A stretch of 64,000 bases of DNA from Puniceibacterium sediminis (GTDB lineage: Bacteria > Pseudomonadota > Alphaproteobacteria > Rhodobacterales > Rhodobacteraceae), in contig NZ_FZNN01000015.1 of the NCBI RefSeq assembly GCF_900188035.1, forward strand, positions 1-64,000. The letters are read 5' to 3'. Both the position numbers and the translations under genes were made by a program. A model generated the notes under the pieces. That model searched no databases. It saw only the letters and a list, made by a program, of their open reading frames with translations, and was not told where the DNA came from. Each line of letters begins with the position of its first letter. Positions within the stretch are counted from its first letter, which is position 1. Shown in pieces: positions 42,634 to 51,491 of the stretch.

Positions 42634-42692
42634 TTTGATGCACTTTCCCATCGCTGAAAGTCTACCCTGCCGCGGTGGGAAAGTGCATCAAA
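42634..42692. repeat. 17-bp perfect inverted repeat between recombinase and repC
   Basis: TTTGATGCACTTTCCCA (42634-42650) is exactly complementary to TGGGAAAGTGCATCAAA (42676-42692), with a 25-base spacer. No T-run follows on either strand. It lies between convergent genes, so it may be a terminator of unusual form, a recombination/resolution site for the adjacent recombinase, or part of the partition region. Confidence 0.7.
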
Positions 42693-42794
42693 TGGCGTTA
42701 GCGCCCGCCTCGTCAATTGGGAGCGGTGGGCGGATCGAGGTTTGCAACGGGGTGTCCACATATCTGGGAGCTAGTTGCTTTGGACTAATACCTA

Positions 42795-42814
42795 CGATTT
42801 ACCGCGGTAAATCG
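42795..42814. promoter_or_regulatory. parS: parS-like centromere site, copy 1
   Basis: The perfect 20-bp palindrome CGATTTACCGCGGTAAATCG lies just after the repC stop codon. The 18-bp core GATTTACCGCGGTAAATC recurs exactly between repB and repC. repABC plasmids carry such palindromes as RepB (ParB) binding sites, and downstream of repC is a known position. Confidence 0.8.
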
Positions 42815-42832
42815 TTATCGCAGGAAAGTTTG

Positions 42833-43990
42833 TCATGTTGGGACCCCGTAGGATTGAACCCACCGGCAGCGCTCGTTTGGCACTACGCGACCACCGGCGA
42901 TTGGTTCTCCTTGCTCATAGGCATTTATCATAGACCTGAGATATCCCTCAGGCCGAGAGATTGTCGCAATCTTTGAAGACAGATAGTCGAGGGTGTGGAT
43001 CATCGCTTCCCATCCAATGACAGACAGTCCGTGGATAACGCCACTCTGTCCAAGTCCAATAAAGGAAGAAAAACTAAAAAGCGCTTCTGCGGCCTCTCGC
43101 TCTCTTTCGGGCGCGTTGGGGTAGAACTGCTGTAGCATCTCCGTTTTCCTCCAGCTTTCAACAATGAGGCGGGGATCAAAACGGATGTGCTCCTTTTTAT
43201 TTTTTTCTTTTAGTTTTGACTCTATGTGCCGGACAGTCTGTCCGGCATCGACGGGACAAGTGTCCGCTAAAACGGCGGTTTTCATCGCAGTCTGATCCTG
43301 CTGTTGGTCAGAGTCTGCCCGGCTGATCTCTGCTTCGAACTGGGCAATACGGGCTTCGATGGCATCAAGCTCGTCAAGTGCCGTGGTCTTGCGACGGACA
43401 GCGCAGCGTAGCTGAATGCGCAGGGATTCGATCCAATCAGGGAGCTTGGGGCTAGACTGGAGGAAGGTCTTTAGGGCGGCCTGAAGACGGGCGCTGACGC
43501 TGTTCTTGCGGCTGCGCAGCAAAAGACGCTCTTCCTCGATCCTGTCCCGCATATCGAGCAGTTCGGCGTATCTTTCAAAAAGCGGGGCGATGTCGACGCC
43601 GTAGGCATTGACGATAAGGCCCTGGTTGTCACGTTCCGGAAAGCGTCGACCGTTACCACTCAGGCGTCGACGGATGAGGCCGACCTGCTCAAGACGGGTC
43701 TCGCCCCGGCGGAAGCGCCGCTCATCCATGCCGCAGGCTCTCTCTAGAATCTCTGCAATCTGCATGAAGGACACGTTGAGCTTGCTGGGGTCGAGCGGAC
43801 CATGGGGCAGGACGGTCAGGTGGGCTCTCAGGACCATCACGTCCCGGTCCGTGAGGCCGAGTTCATGGCGTAACCCGGTGACCAGCGACAATAACTCCCA
43901 CCGGTCCAGCAGGCGGGGCCCTGTACCTGGGTTTGGACAAGCCGATATCGCTTGTCCACGCGGCATTGCCGCGGACATTAATGTGTTCAT
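42833..43990 (-). CDS. repC: Replication initiator RepC
   Basis: A 385-residue RepC of the repABC family. The N-terminal winged-helix region shows LLSLVTGLRHELGLTDRDVMVLRAHLTVLPHGPLDPSKLNVSFMQIAEILERACGMDERRFRRGETRLEQVGLIRRRLSGNGRRFPERD, typical of RepC; a coiled, charged middle follows and the C-terminus contains FSFSSFIGLGQSGVIHGLSVIGWEAMIHTLDYLSSKI. In repABC replicons the origin usually lies inside repC. It is third in the minus-strand order repA-repB-repC, separated from repB by 244 bases that hold the antisense RNA and a parS-like site. Confidence 0.93.
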   Translation of the reverse strand: MNTLMSAAMPRGQAISACPNPGTGPRLLDRWELLSLVTGLRHELGLTDRDVMVLRAHLTVLPHGPLDPSKLNVSFMQIAEILERACGMDERRFRRGETRLEQVGLIRRRLSGNGRRFPERDNQGLIVNAYGVDIAPLFERYAELLDMRDRIEEERLLLRSRKNSVSARLQAALKTFLQSSPKLPDWIESLRIQLRCAVRRKTTALDELDAIEARIAQFEAEISRADSDQQQDQTAMKTAVLADTCPVDAGQTVRHIESKLKEKNKKEHIRFDPRLIVESWRKTEMLQQFYPNAPEREREAAEALFSFSSFIGLGQSGVIHGLSVIGWEAMIHTLDYLSSKIATISRPEGYLRSMINAYEQGEPIAGGRVVPNERCRWVQSYGVPT

Positions 43991-44035
43991 TCAGATTTCA
44001 GACGGCAAAATTCGACCGTTCACCGAAAACCGGTG

Positions 44036-44064
44036 TTGAAAGTAATTCGGAAAGCGGCTAGAAA
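44036..44064 (+). promoter_or_regulatory. Candidate promoter of the repBC antisense RNA
   Basis: TTGAAA (44036-44041) and TAGAAA (44059-44064) are separated by 17 bases and point opposite to repABC. The predicted start near 44071 and the hairpin-T6 ending at 44125 would give a transcript of about 55 bases, the size expected for a repABC countertranscript. Confidence 0.5.
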
Positions 44065-44069
44065 GACTT

Positions 44070-44125
44070 TGCTACAAGACCTATCCAGCCCTCTTCGGAA
44101 CTTCGGTTTCGGGGGGGGCTTTTTT
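44070..44125 (+). ncRNA. Candidate countertranscribed RNA of repABC (ctRNA)
   Basis: In repABC systems a short antisense RNA from the repB-repC gap inhibits repC translation and sets copy number and incompatibility. Here the gap contains, on the opposite strand to rep, a sigma-70-like promoter and a factor-independent terminator: AGCCC (44087-44091) pairs with GGGCT (44116-44120), immediately followed by five more T residues. Both orientation and size fit. No expression evidence is available from sequence. Confidence 0.6.
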
Positions 44126-44184
44126 GTGCCGGTGTCTGCTCCTTTTGGTTTCGCCTGTAATAGGGCTCTGTGGCCCGCCTATTG

Positions 44185-44202
44185 GATTTACCGCGGTAAA
44201 TC
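44185..44202. promoter_or_regulatory. parS: parS-like centromere site, copy 2
   Basis: The perfect 18-bp palindrome GATTTACCGCGGTAAATC, 33 bases downstream of the repB stop codon. It is identical to the core of the copy after repC. The flanking bases are not symmetric here, so the minimal conserved unit is 18 bp. Confidence 0.8.
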
Positions 44203-44234
44203 ATTTTTATTGTTTTATATCAAATGATTACATG

Positions 44235-45200
44235 TCATCCCTCCTGTGCTGCTTCAAGTTCTGCCAAGAGTTCCACGATCTTTGCGTCGATTTTTTCAAG
44301 GATCTCGGGTGGCATGTTCTTGCGGGTGTTCACGACCAGTTGCTGTGGCTTGCGCACCGTCGAGACTCCGCCTCCAAAGAAATTGCGCCGACTTGCCTTG
44401 GGGGCAGGGGAGGGGGGCTTGTTCTTTGCGGCCCTGATCTGAAGGGCGTAGAGCAGAGCTTCGAACCGTTCAACACTGTCGGCAATGTCTTCGTTGACCA
44501 GAGCCCTGGCGGCGTCGGGTGAAATACCGTGGCGTGCCATGGTGGTAACAAGAGTATCCCATTTGCGACGCCCGACACCCCGGGCCGGGCCGATGGATAA
44601 AACGAGTTCCTCACCCACGGCCTGATAGCTTTTGATCATGAAGTTTATCAGCGTGCGGGAAATGTTCAGGAACTCGGCGATGTCCTTCTGGTCATAGCCC
44701 GCATTTACCCCCTGCGCCGCCGCACGGGCCCGCTCGATATAGCTTGTCTCCAGCCGGGCTGAGTTTTCGATGCCCTGCGCGATGAACGCCTCTCGGTCAT
44801 CAAGCTTGGCGACGAAGGCCTTGATCCTCGGCAGAGCCAGACGGCGATGCGCCGCGAGGCGCCTGCGACCGACGACAATCTCGTAGGGCTTCTCGCCCTG
44901 TACCACACGGACAAGGATCGGGATTTGCTGGCCGTTCGCACGGATGCTCTCGACCAGACTGTCGAGGTCTTCTTCGACATTGATGCGATCCCTGATCGGG
45001 CTTTCCTGGATCTGATCAACCGAAATTTCCTGATAGGTCCGGTCGGCTCCGCCCTGCGTCGCAGCGTTGATATATTTGGAACTTGCCGCGCCGCCCTTGA
45101 TGATAGGCTTGCGCCGGGCCAGCATCGGCTTTTGGTCGACCTTGTCCTGCCCGGACTCACTTGCCGGACCGGACTGATTTCCGAAGACTGATCGCGCCAT
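44235..45200 (-). CDS. repB: Plasmid partition protein RepB (ParB family)
   Basis: A 321-residue ParB-type partition protein. The N-terminal CTP/ParB domain has VDQIQESPIRDR, LVESIRANGQQIPILVRV and VVGRRRLAAHRRLALPRIKAFV with ENSARLETSYIERARAAAQG; a helix-turn-helix follows (YDQKDIAEFLNISRTLINFMIKSY). It should bind the two palindromic parS-like sites nearby. Its ATG overlaps the repA stop by one base (TGATG). The C-terminal dimerisation tail (PPEILEKIDAKIVELLAELEAAQEG) is intact. Confidence 0.93.
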   Translation of the reverse strand: MARSVFGNQSGPASESGQDKVDQKPMLARRKPIIKGGAASSKYINAATQGGADRTYQEISVDQIQESPIRDRINVEEDLDSLVESIRANGQQIPILVRVVQGEKPYEIVVGRRRLAAHRRLALPRIKAFVAKLDDREAFIAQGIENSARLETSYIERARAAAQGVNAGYDQKDIAEFLNISRTLINFMIKSYQAVGEELVLSIGPARGVGRRKWDTLVTTMARHGISPDAARALVNEDIADSVERFEALLYALQIRAAKNKPPSPAPKASRRNFFGGGVSTVRKPQQLVVNTRKNMPPEILEKIDAKIVELLAELEAAQEG

Positions 45201-46417
45201 CAGGCAACCTCCTCATTCTCGGAAACCCGACCGCGGCCGGCCATGATTTCCCCTTCGATTTCCAAAGCGATTCCATGAAGGCTTTCGAGGATGCGATCAT
45301 AGGTCTTGCGAGTGAAGCTCGAAGGATCGACCTCCAACAGGGGGTTCATCGTGTTGCCGGCATCCGCGATCGCGGTCGAGGCCAGAAAGTCGGTATTTAG
45401 CATCGCGCTGCCCAGCGTGTTGCGCAGAAAGGAACTGAGCTGGAGTTGGGCCGGATCATTGGGCGAATAGCGCGTCAGAAGGATGCGGATGAAGTCGAAG
45501 CGCTTGTTGGGATCGACGCCTTCGATGCTGTCCAGGGTGCTCGATGCGAGGTCGAGAAACTTCACGAGGCTCACAACATCCAGCATCCCCGCCGAAAGCG
45601 GAATGAGCATCGAGTTCGATGCATAGAGCGCCGCGATCACGCAGAACGACATATGCGGCGGGGTGTCGAATAACACCACGTCATAGGCGTCTTCGACCAA
45701 GCTGAGGGCGTCAGAGATCCGTGAGTAGAAGGGGATGCCCTTGGCGGCGGCGCTTGCTGTTTCATATTCGAATTCGGTCAGCGAGATTGAGCCGGGGATG
45801 ATGTCAATATTGGGGAAATACGTGGCCTGAATGGCATCGGCGATCGGAACACGCGCTTCGCCATCACCTTCCTCTTCGTAGCGCAAGACATCGTAGATCG
45901 ACGGGGTGCCGTCGAGGTCTGCCTGAATGTCGAAAAGGTCCGAACAGCTTGCCTGCGGGTCGAGATCCACAAGAAGAACCTTGAACCCGCGCATCGCGAG
46001 GAACTGCGCGAGGTTGACCGCGGTAGAGGTCTTACTTACCCCACCTTTCAGGTTGTAGATCAACAGCTTGGTGGTGTTTTCTCCGTCAAGTTTGCTGGGA
46101 TACATCTCGACCGGGATCTTACCTGCTTCAAAAAGCCTTTGCTGAATTTCAAGGATTTCCTCGAGCGAGAATGTCCTGCGGTTGCCGGGCTCCATGATAC
46201 CCTGAGGCAGGTCGGGGATGTTCTTGAGGTGATGCCGGAGGGTGTTGTAGTTCACCCGGAAGCAGATGTCAGCCATCTCGCGGATGGTAAAGCGGCGCAG
46301 ACCCTTGTCGGACTTGCGGGTGTCCGGTGCCAGAAGACGGCTGGATTGTTGACGCAGGGCCACATCCAGTGCTTCACTAAAAGCGCCCAGAGTCTCCGAG
46401 CCCAGAAGGTTTCTCAT
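45200..46417 (-). CDS. repA: Plasmid partition ATPase RepA (ParA family)
   Basis: A 405-residue ParA-type ATPase. After an N-terminal DNA-binding region (YNTLRHHLKNIPDLPQGI and FSLEEILEIQQRLFEAGK) comes the deviant Walker A LIYNLKGGVSKTSTAVNLAQFLAMRG with its two lysines, then VLLVDLDPQASCSDLF and VVLFDTPPHMSFCVIAALYAS. RepA partitions the replicon with RepB and usually represses the repABC promoter. First gene of the rep operon, ATG at 46417 with a GAGGA about 11 bases upstream. Confidence 0.94.
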   Translation of the reverse strand: MRNLLGSETLGAFSEALDVALRQQSSRLLAPDTRKSDKGLRRFTIREMADICFRVNYNTLRHHLKNIPDLPQGIMEPGNRRTFSLEEILEIQQRLFEAGKIPVEMYPSKLDGENTTKLLIYNLKGGVSKTSTAVNLAQFLAMRGFKVLLVDLDPQASCSDLFDIQADLDGTPSIYDVLRYEEEGDGEARVPIADAIQATYFPNIDIIPGSISLTEFEYETASAAAKGIPFYSRISDALSLVEDAYDVVLFDTPPHMSFCVIAALYASNSMLIPLSAGMLDVVSLVKFLDLASSTLDSIEGVDPNKRFDFIRILLTRYSPNDPAQLQLSSFLRNTLGSAMLNTDFLASTAIADAGNTMNPLLEVDPSSFTRKTYDRILESLHGIALEIEGEIMAGRGRVSENEEVA

Positions 46418-47280
46418 GCTGCTCTGTCCTCATTGGTGTTCTTTTTTAAAAGGCTTACATCAGTAAAGCTGCTCAAGTCTATAGAAAGCTGATGCGATTG
46501 ACTATTCAGCGTGAGGTGCGGCTGGGTTGATGTGCGAGGATGTCTCGAATATATCATTTAAAACAAATGCTTGACGGGAATTTGCTGAAATGTGGAGGGC
46601 GCGTGAGAGACTGTGCAAGAAATATCCACAGGTTGTCAGAGGGGTCTGCGCGCTGACGGGGCGGACCTATGAGTAAGAATCGTCGAAGGCTTGTGAAGGG
46701 AGAAGGGGCTGCGCAGGACTTTTGGTCAAGCGATGAGTTCGAACCGGTGAGGTTTGAATGCGGTCATTTTGTGCAGAATGTGGGCGGCGGTCCTGATTTG
46801 AGTGTTCTGGCTCGGAAAGCTCCGCGCTTTCATTTCAGGGCCGAAGACCGTCTTCCAACGGCCCATTTGGATTTCCCCCGAGGGCGCTGATTGTGGCGGT
46901 GTCGCCAAGTGGATACGCGCGTCAGGGCGAGATACCAGCCAGTCATGGCAATTTCATTTTCCCGGCCACGTCCTAAAGGTTTTCGCGCCAGTCCCAGCTG
47001 ACATCGGGGCGATGCCGGGCCGGAGAACGATTGATGGTGGACGAAGGCTGGTCACAATCGCCAACGCGATCATTCAAAGCGGTATCCCTTCGTAGATTCA
47101 GCCCGGAGAATAGACACAGTTGCCAGGCCGGGTGACGCGGGCAGAACGAACTGTGAAAGCCGGGGTGGCGCTGCTTTGACCGGGGGCTGAGGGCTCGCTG
47201 GCCTGAGCTGCCGGTGCAAAAACTCTGGGAATTTTTCGACCGTGCGCTACCTTTGAACCTGGCGACAGGGAGCACCGCGG
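46418..47280. other. Region upstream of repA, no gene supported
   Basis: About 860 bases. The first 150 must contain the repABC promoter; I could not pick it with confidence. A DnaA-box-like ATATCCACA (one mismatch from TTATCCACA) occurs at about 46620. The plus frame 46669-46890 (73 codons) and other small frames resemble nothing I know, and the stretch to 47280 looks non-coding or decayed. Confidence 0.45.
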
Positions 47281-48219
47281 ATGGTCCGTTTGTTTTCACT
47301 GCTAGGTGTCCTTTGTTTCAGCCTCGGGCTGGAGGCCCAGGCGACGCCACTGCCAGGCGACCGCGATGCCTTTATGGCGCTTGCGAAAAAGGGCTGGGTC
47401 TATGAGCTGCGCACGGCGATGTGGAAGCACGACCCGCTGACCCCACCCATCGTGATCAACGGACGCGATCTGGCGGGCGCTGCGATATGTGTTGTGGGAG
47501 AAACGCCACATCCGCAATCGCGGGCCGTGATTGACACCTTTCGTGCGCTGATGGCGGATGTCTTTGGCAAGCCGCTGCCGCTGCGCTATGCGGGTGGGGG
47601 GCTGGAGTTCTGCGGCACCGGGCGGGTGGTGTACATCAGGCTCTATTCGGATCGGCCGCCACATGTAGCCCTGAACGCGGATCTGCGGCGGATGGACGAG
47701 GTGTTCGAATTCGGCCTGCCGCGAGGGCGGGAACAATCGGTGATATCGCCAGCACAAGCGCAGACGTTTTTTGGCCGGAAGGGCAGGGCGACGCATGTTC
47801 TGGTCAAGCAACCAGCGCCGGGCGACACCACGGATCTGGAGGCGGCGTTCTATGCGTCGATCATGATCGAAGAGCTCTACCAGACCTTTACCTATGGCAT
47901 GGATATCCTGCATTTCGACCCCAAAGCCAACTTTGTGTCCAAGCTTGAGGAATTTCCGGTCTATCTGCGGAATTTCCCTTGGGATTCAAAGCGGTATATG
48001 CAGGGATTGCTGTCGTCGAACCCAAGCGGGCTTTGCCGTTTTGACGTGTTCATGCTGCATGCGCTGGCCGAAGCCCCGGTCGAGAACACGAATTCCGACG
48101 CGTTTCTGGAATATATCGGCGGGGCTTTTGAGCGGCTTGAATCCGAAACGGATGTGACCGTGGCGAACCCCGATTACGCACCCATTCTGGATGTAGCCTG
48201 TAGTGTCACAACGCAGTAA
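47281..48219 (+). CDS. Exported protein, DUF2927-like (putative)
   Basis: A 312-residue protein with a clear signal peptide (MVRLFSLLGVLCFSLGLEAQA). I do not recognise a firm family. The segment ASIMIEELYQTFTYGMDILHFDP followed by KLEEFPVYLRNFPWDSKRYMQGLL is reminiscent of DUF2927 proteins, which have a similar EEL-Q motif and a later LLYDPRL-type segment. Several Cys residues (in AICVVGE, LEFCGTG, GLCRFD, DVACSV) could form disulfides in the periplasm. Upstream site GGGAGCACCGCGG is modest. It precedes the MoxR operon by 100 bases but may be transcribed separately. Confidence 0.65.
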   Translation: MVRLFSLLGVLCFSLGLEAQATPLPGDRDAFMALAKKGWVYELRTAMWKHDPLTPPIVINGRDLAGAAICVVGETPHPQSRAVIDTFRALMADVFGKPLPLRYAGGGLEFCGTGRVVYIRLYSDRPPHVALNADLRRMDEVFEFGLPRGREQSVISPAQAQTFFGRKGRATHVLVKQPAPGDTTDLEAAFYASIMIEELYQTFTYGMDILHFDPKANFVSKLEEFPVYLRNFPWDSKRYMQGLLSSNPSGLCRFDVFMLHALAEAPVENTNSDAFLEYIGGAFERLESETDVTVANPDYAPILDVACSVTTQ

Positions 48220-48318
48220 TTGGCCCCGACTGCTACCTAGGAACATGTTTGTCGATTTCCCGGCCTGCGTTAGGCTTTGGCGCAAAGCACGTCAGGAACT
48301 GACGGCACGGGAGGATTC

Positions 48319-49275
48319 ATGGATGCAATGACGGATCATGCGCCGGGCGGAGTTGCCGCCCTTGCGGATCATCTTGCCGAAGGGCTGGTCGGGCATGAGG
48401 TGCTGATAGAACGCCTGCTGATCGGCGTGCTGGCCGGGGGCCATCTGCTGATCGAAGGTGCGCCGGGACTGGCCAAGACCCGCGCGGTCAAGCGTCTGGC
48501 CGAGGCGATGGATGGCGGTTTCGCCCGCATCCAGTGCACGCCCGACCTCATGCCGTCTGACCTGACTGGTACGCCGGTGTTTCGCCCGCAGACCGGCGCA
48601 TTCGAATTTGTGCCGGGGCCGGTGTTTCACAACCTTGTCCTTGTGGATGAAATCAACCGCGCCCCGCCCAAGGTGCAGTCTGCGCTGCTAGAGGCGATGG
48701 CAGAGGGGCAGGTGACAAGCGGTAACGAGACGATGAAGCTGCCCGATCCGTTTCTGGTCGTGGCGACGCAGAACCCGATCGAGCATGATGGCACCTTTCC
48801 CTTGCCCGAGGCGCAGCTGGACCGGTTCCTGATGCATGTGGTCCTGCATCTGCCCGATCCGGCGACCGAACGGCGCATCCTTGATCTGGTCGAGGCAGAA
48901 GGGCAGGGCGTGGCGATAGCGCCGATGCAGCTGTCATTGGACGATGTGCGCGCTGCACGCCGCGCGGCGATGTCGGTGCATCTGTCGGGGCCATTGCGGG
49001 ACTACATCGTGCGACTGGTGACCGCGACCCGCGCCGAACCTTTTGCCCGCGACATCGAACATGCTGTTTCGCCGCGCGGATCGCTTGCATTGGCGGCGGC
49101 GGCCAAGGCGCGGGCGTACCTTCATGGGCGCGATTTTGCCCTGCCCGAGGATGTGGCGGAAGTTGCCGGGGACGCGCTGGCGCATCGCATGGTCATGACC
49201 TGGCGCGCGGTGGCGGAGGGGCGCACGGCGCGGGCCCTGATCGCGGATGTGCTGCGCGCGGTCGAGGCGCTGTGA
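48319..49275 (+). CDS. moxR: MoxR-family AAA+ ATPase
   Basis: A 318-residue AAA+ ATPase of the MoxR type. Walker A HLLIEGAPGLAKTRAVKRLAEAM, the family block RIQCTPDLMPSDLTGTPVFRPQTGAFEFVPGPVF, Walker B NLVLVDEINRAPPKVQSALLEAM, sensor 1 VVATQNPIEHDGTFPLPEAQLDRF and the C-terminal lid SPRGSLALAAAAKARAYLHGRDFALPEDV are all present. ATG 48319 has GGGAGG four bases upstream. MoxR proteins act as chaperones with VWA-domain partners, encoded downstream here. The last 4 bases overlap the DUF58 gene. Confidence 0.94.
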   Translation: MDAMTDHAPGGVAALADHLAEGLVGHEVLIERLLIGVLAGGHLLIEGAPGLAKTRAVKRLAEAMDGGFARIQCTPDLMPSDLTGTPVFRPQTGAFEFVPGPVFHNLVLVDEINRAPPKVQSALLEAMAEGQVTSGNETMKLPDPFLVVATQNPIEHDGTFPLPEAQLDRFLMHVVLHLPDPATERRILDLVEAEGQGVAIAPMQLSLDDVRAARRAAMSVHLSGPLRDYIVRLVTATRAEPFARDIEHAVSPRGSLALAAAAKARAYLHGRDFALPEDVAEVAGDALAHRMVMTWRAVAEGRTARALIADVLRAVEAL

Positions 49276-50177
49276 TCCCCGCCCTGGACGTTACCGGCAT
49301 CGCGCTGCGGGCCGAGGCGCTGATCGTGCTGCGGGGACGGGCCGGGATTGGTGGGGACACCGCGTTGTTATCTGCGCTTCCGGGTGGGTTCGTGACCAAA
49401 CGGCGCGGCCACGGGCAAGAGGTGTCGGACGTGCGTGAATATGTGGCGGGCGACGATATCCGCCACCTTGATCGCGGCTCCACCGCGCGTACCGGAACGC
49501 TGCATGTGCGCCGGTTTCAGGAGGAACGCGACCGGGTGACCCTGCTTGTGGCTGATTTCCGGCCCTCAATGCTGTGGGGGACGCGGCGCGCGTTCCGGTC
49601 CGTGGCGGCGGCCGAGGCGCTGGCGATGATCGGTTGGCGCGTGATCGAAGCCGGCGGGCGCGTGGGGTTGCTGGCCCTTGGGGCGGGTGAATCTGTTGCG
49701 GTGCCGCTGCGGGGTCGTGCCCGTGGCATGCTGGGTGTGATTGGTGGTCTGGTGCGCGCCCATGAGGCGGCGCTGCAACTGGCGCTGGCGGGTGAACAGG
49801 ACGATCCGCCGCTTGATGAGGCTCTGTCGCGGCTTGGTCGCATTGCGCCTGCGGGGTCGGAACTGGTCATCGCCTCTGGCTTTGATGGGCCGGGCGCGGG
49901 GTTGGCGGACCGATTGTCCGAACTTGCGCAGCGCCGTACGCCCCGGCTGATCTGGGTGCGTGATGACCTTGCCGCCAACCTGCCGCCGGGGACCTATCCG
50001 ATCCGTCTGGTCGGTGGCGGCCGGGCGCGGGCGCGTATTTCCGAAGGTGCGCGGCCTGAGCCGGTTCAGGAAAGCATGATTGCGGGGTTTCCGGCGCTGC
50101 GGGTTGATGCCGGTGCAGCACCGGAACAGACGGCCCAACTGTTGAACGCGGCCTTTCCGCTGGACCGGGGGGCCTGA
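49272..50177 (+). CDS. DUF58 protein of the MoxR operon
   Basis: A 301-residue DUF58 protein. The hallmark is RRGHGQEVSDVREYVAGDDIRHLDRGSTARTGTLHVRRFQEERDRVTLLVADFRPSMLWG, which combines the DUF58 core with the start of a degenerate von Willebrand-type fold. It starts with GTG overlapping the moxR stop (GTGA). DUF58 proteins are constant partners of MoxR ATPases; exact role unknown. Confidence 0.9.
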   Translation: MIPALDVTGIALRAEALIVLRGRAGIGGDTALLSALPGGFVTKRRGHGQEVSDVREYVAGDDIRHLDRGSTARTGTLHVRRFQEERDRVTLLVADFRPSMLWGTRRAFRSVAAAEALAMIGWRVIEAGGRVGLLALGAGESVAVPLRGRARGMLGVIGGLVRAHEAALQLALAGEQDDPPLDEALSRLGRIAPAGSELVIASGFDGPGAGLADRLSELAQRRTPRLIWVRDDLAANLPPGTYPIRLVGGGRARARISEGARPEPVQESMIAGFPALRVDAGAAPEQTAQLLNAAFPLDRGA

Positions 50178-50179
50178 CC

Positions 50180-50545
50180 ATGGCCGACAGCGCGCTGAGC
50201 AAAGAGGCGATGCTGGAGGGGTTGCGCGACATCCGCCTTCCCGGTGATGCCCCCGGCGGGTTGGTGGCCGAAGGGCTGGCTGCTTTGGCCTGCGGGCTGC
50301 TGCTTGCCGTGCTTATTGGCGTGATCCTGCGCGTGGTGACCCGGGTTCGGCCCCGACGCGCTGTTCCCGAAGATCCGTTTCGTTCAATAGGCGCGCTGGC
50401 GGAAGAGGATCAGCGCCTTGCGCTTCTTCGGATGCTGAAGGCCCGCGCACCGGAACGGTATGCAGTACTGGCACAGGATCTGTATCAGCCGGGCGGTTTG
50501 CCGGATGTCGGGGCCCTCTGGGCTGAGGTGCGGCGCGATGATTGA
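50180..50545 (+). CDS. DUF4381-like membrane protein
   Basis: A 121-residue protein with one membrane segment (GLAALACGLLLAVLIGVIL) preceded by LEGLRDIRLPGDAPGG, the proline-containing pattern of DUF4381 proteins in Bat/MoxR operons, where the segment usually reads L-DI-LP-P. The C-terminal part is a small cytoplasmic helical domain (DQRLALLRMLKARAPERYAVLAQDLY). It is 2 bases after the DUF58 gene and overlaps the VWA gene by 8. Confidence 0.75.
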   Translation: MADSALSKEAMLEGLRDIRLPGDAPGGLVAEGLAALACGLLLAVLIGVILRVVTRVRPRRAVPEDPFRSIGALAEEDQRLALLRMLKARAPERYAVLAQDLYQPGGLPDVGALWAEVRRDD

Positions 50546-51491
50546 ACTGGCCAGTCCCTTGGCGTTGCTGCTGCTGCCGCTTCCGTTTCTGGTGATCTGG
50601 CTGCTGCCCGCCGCGCCGACGGGTGGTCCCGCGCTGGCTGTGCCCGAACGGATCGGGCAGGGTATCCTGGCCGGGGCGGGGCAGGGGGGCGAGGCCGCAT
50701 GGAGGCGTCGGTTTGCGCCCTGGATGGTCTGGGTGCTGCTGGTTCTGGCGCTGGCGGGGCCAAGGCAGCTTGAACCCATTCCGGCGCTCAAGGTTTCGGG
50801 CCGGGATCTGGCGATTGTGCTGGATCTGTCGGGGTCGATGGTGCGCGACGACTTTTACCTTGATGGCGCGGCGATCACCCGGATGGCTGCGGTGCAGCGG
50901 GTCGGTGCCGCCTTTGCCCGCCGTCGCGCGGGGGATCGTGTGGCGCTGATCGTCTTTGGGTCCGAGGCGTATTACGCCGCCCCCTTCACATTCGACACAG
51001 AGGCGATTGCGCGGCAGATTGAAACCTCGGTCATTGGTATTTCGGGGCGGGCGACGAATATTTCCGACGCGCTGGGGCTGGCGTTGAAACGGCTGGAGAC
51101 GTCTGAGGCGGACAGCAAGGTTGTGATCCTGCTGTCTGACGGGATCAACAATGCCGGAGCGACGAACCCGCGCGGGGTTGCCGGCCTTGCGGCGGATCTT
51201 GGGATCCGGGTGCACACGATTGCGCTGGGGCCAAAGGATCTGACGAACAGTGCGCCGGGTGAAAATGGCGTGGTCGATGCGGCCACATTGCGGGCCGTTT
51301 CCGACCTGAGCGGCGGGAGCAGTTTTCGGGTCCGCACGACCGAGGATCTGGTGGCGGTGACGGACGCCCTTGACCAGCTTGAGGCGACCGATAGCGACGG
51401 GCTTTCGGCGCAGGTCTTTGCCGAATTCTGGATCTGGCCGGCCGCGTTTGCCGCCATGCTTTGCCTCTGGATCGGGTGGAGGGCCGAGTGA
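50538..51491 (+). CDS. batA: VWA-domain protein, BatA-like
   Basis: A 317-residue membrane protein with an N-terminal hydrophobic pair (PLALLLLPLPFLVIWLLPA, MVWVLLVLALAGP), a von Willebrand A domain with intact MIDAS motif LAIVLDLSGSMVRDD, GDRVALIVFGSEAYYAAPFTFD, ATNISDALGLALKRL and VVILLSDGINNAG, and a C-terminal helix (IWPAAFAAMLCLWIGW). This is the BatA layout. The VWA domain likely faces the periplasm and binds a metal ion. ATG 50538 is the first start consistent with the membrane segment. Confidence 0.88.
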   Translation: MIELASPLALLLLPLPFLVIWLLPAAPTGGPALAVPERIGQGILAGAGQGGEAAWRRRFAPWMVWVLLVLALAGPRQLEPIPALKVSGRDLAIVLDLSGSMVRDDFYLDGAAITRMAAVQRVGAAFARRRAGDRVALIVFGSEAYYAAPFTFDTEAIARQIETSVIGISGRATNISDALGLALKRLETSEADSKVVILLSDGINNAGATNPRGVAGLAADLGIRVHTIALGPKDLTNSAPGENGVVDAATLRAVSDLSGGSSFRVRTTEDLVAVTDALDQLEATDSDGLSAQVFAEFWIWPAAFAAMLCLWIGWRAE

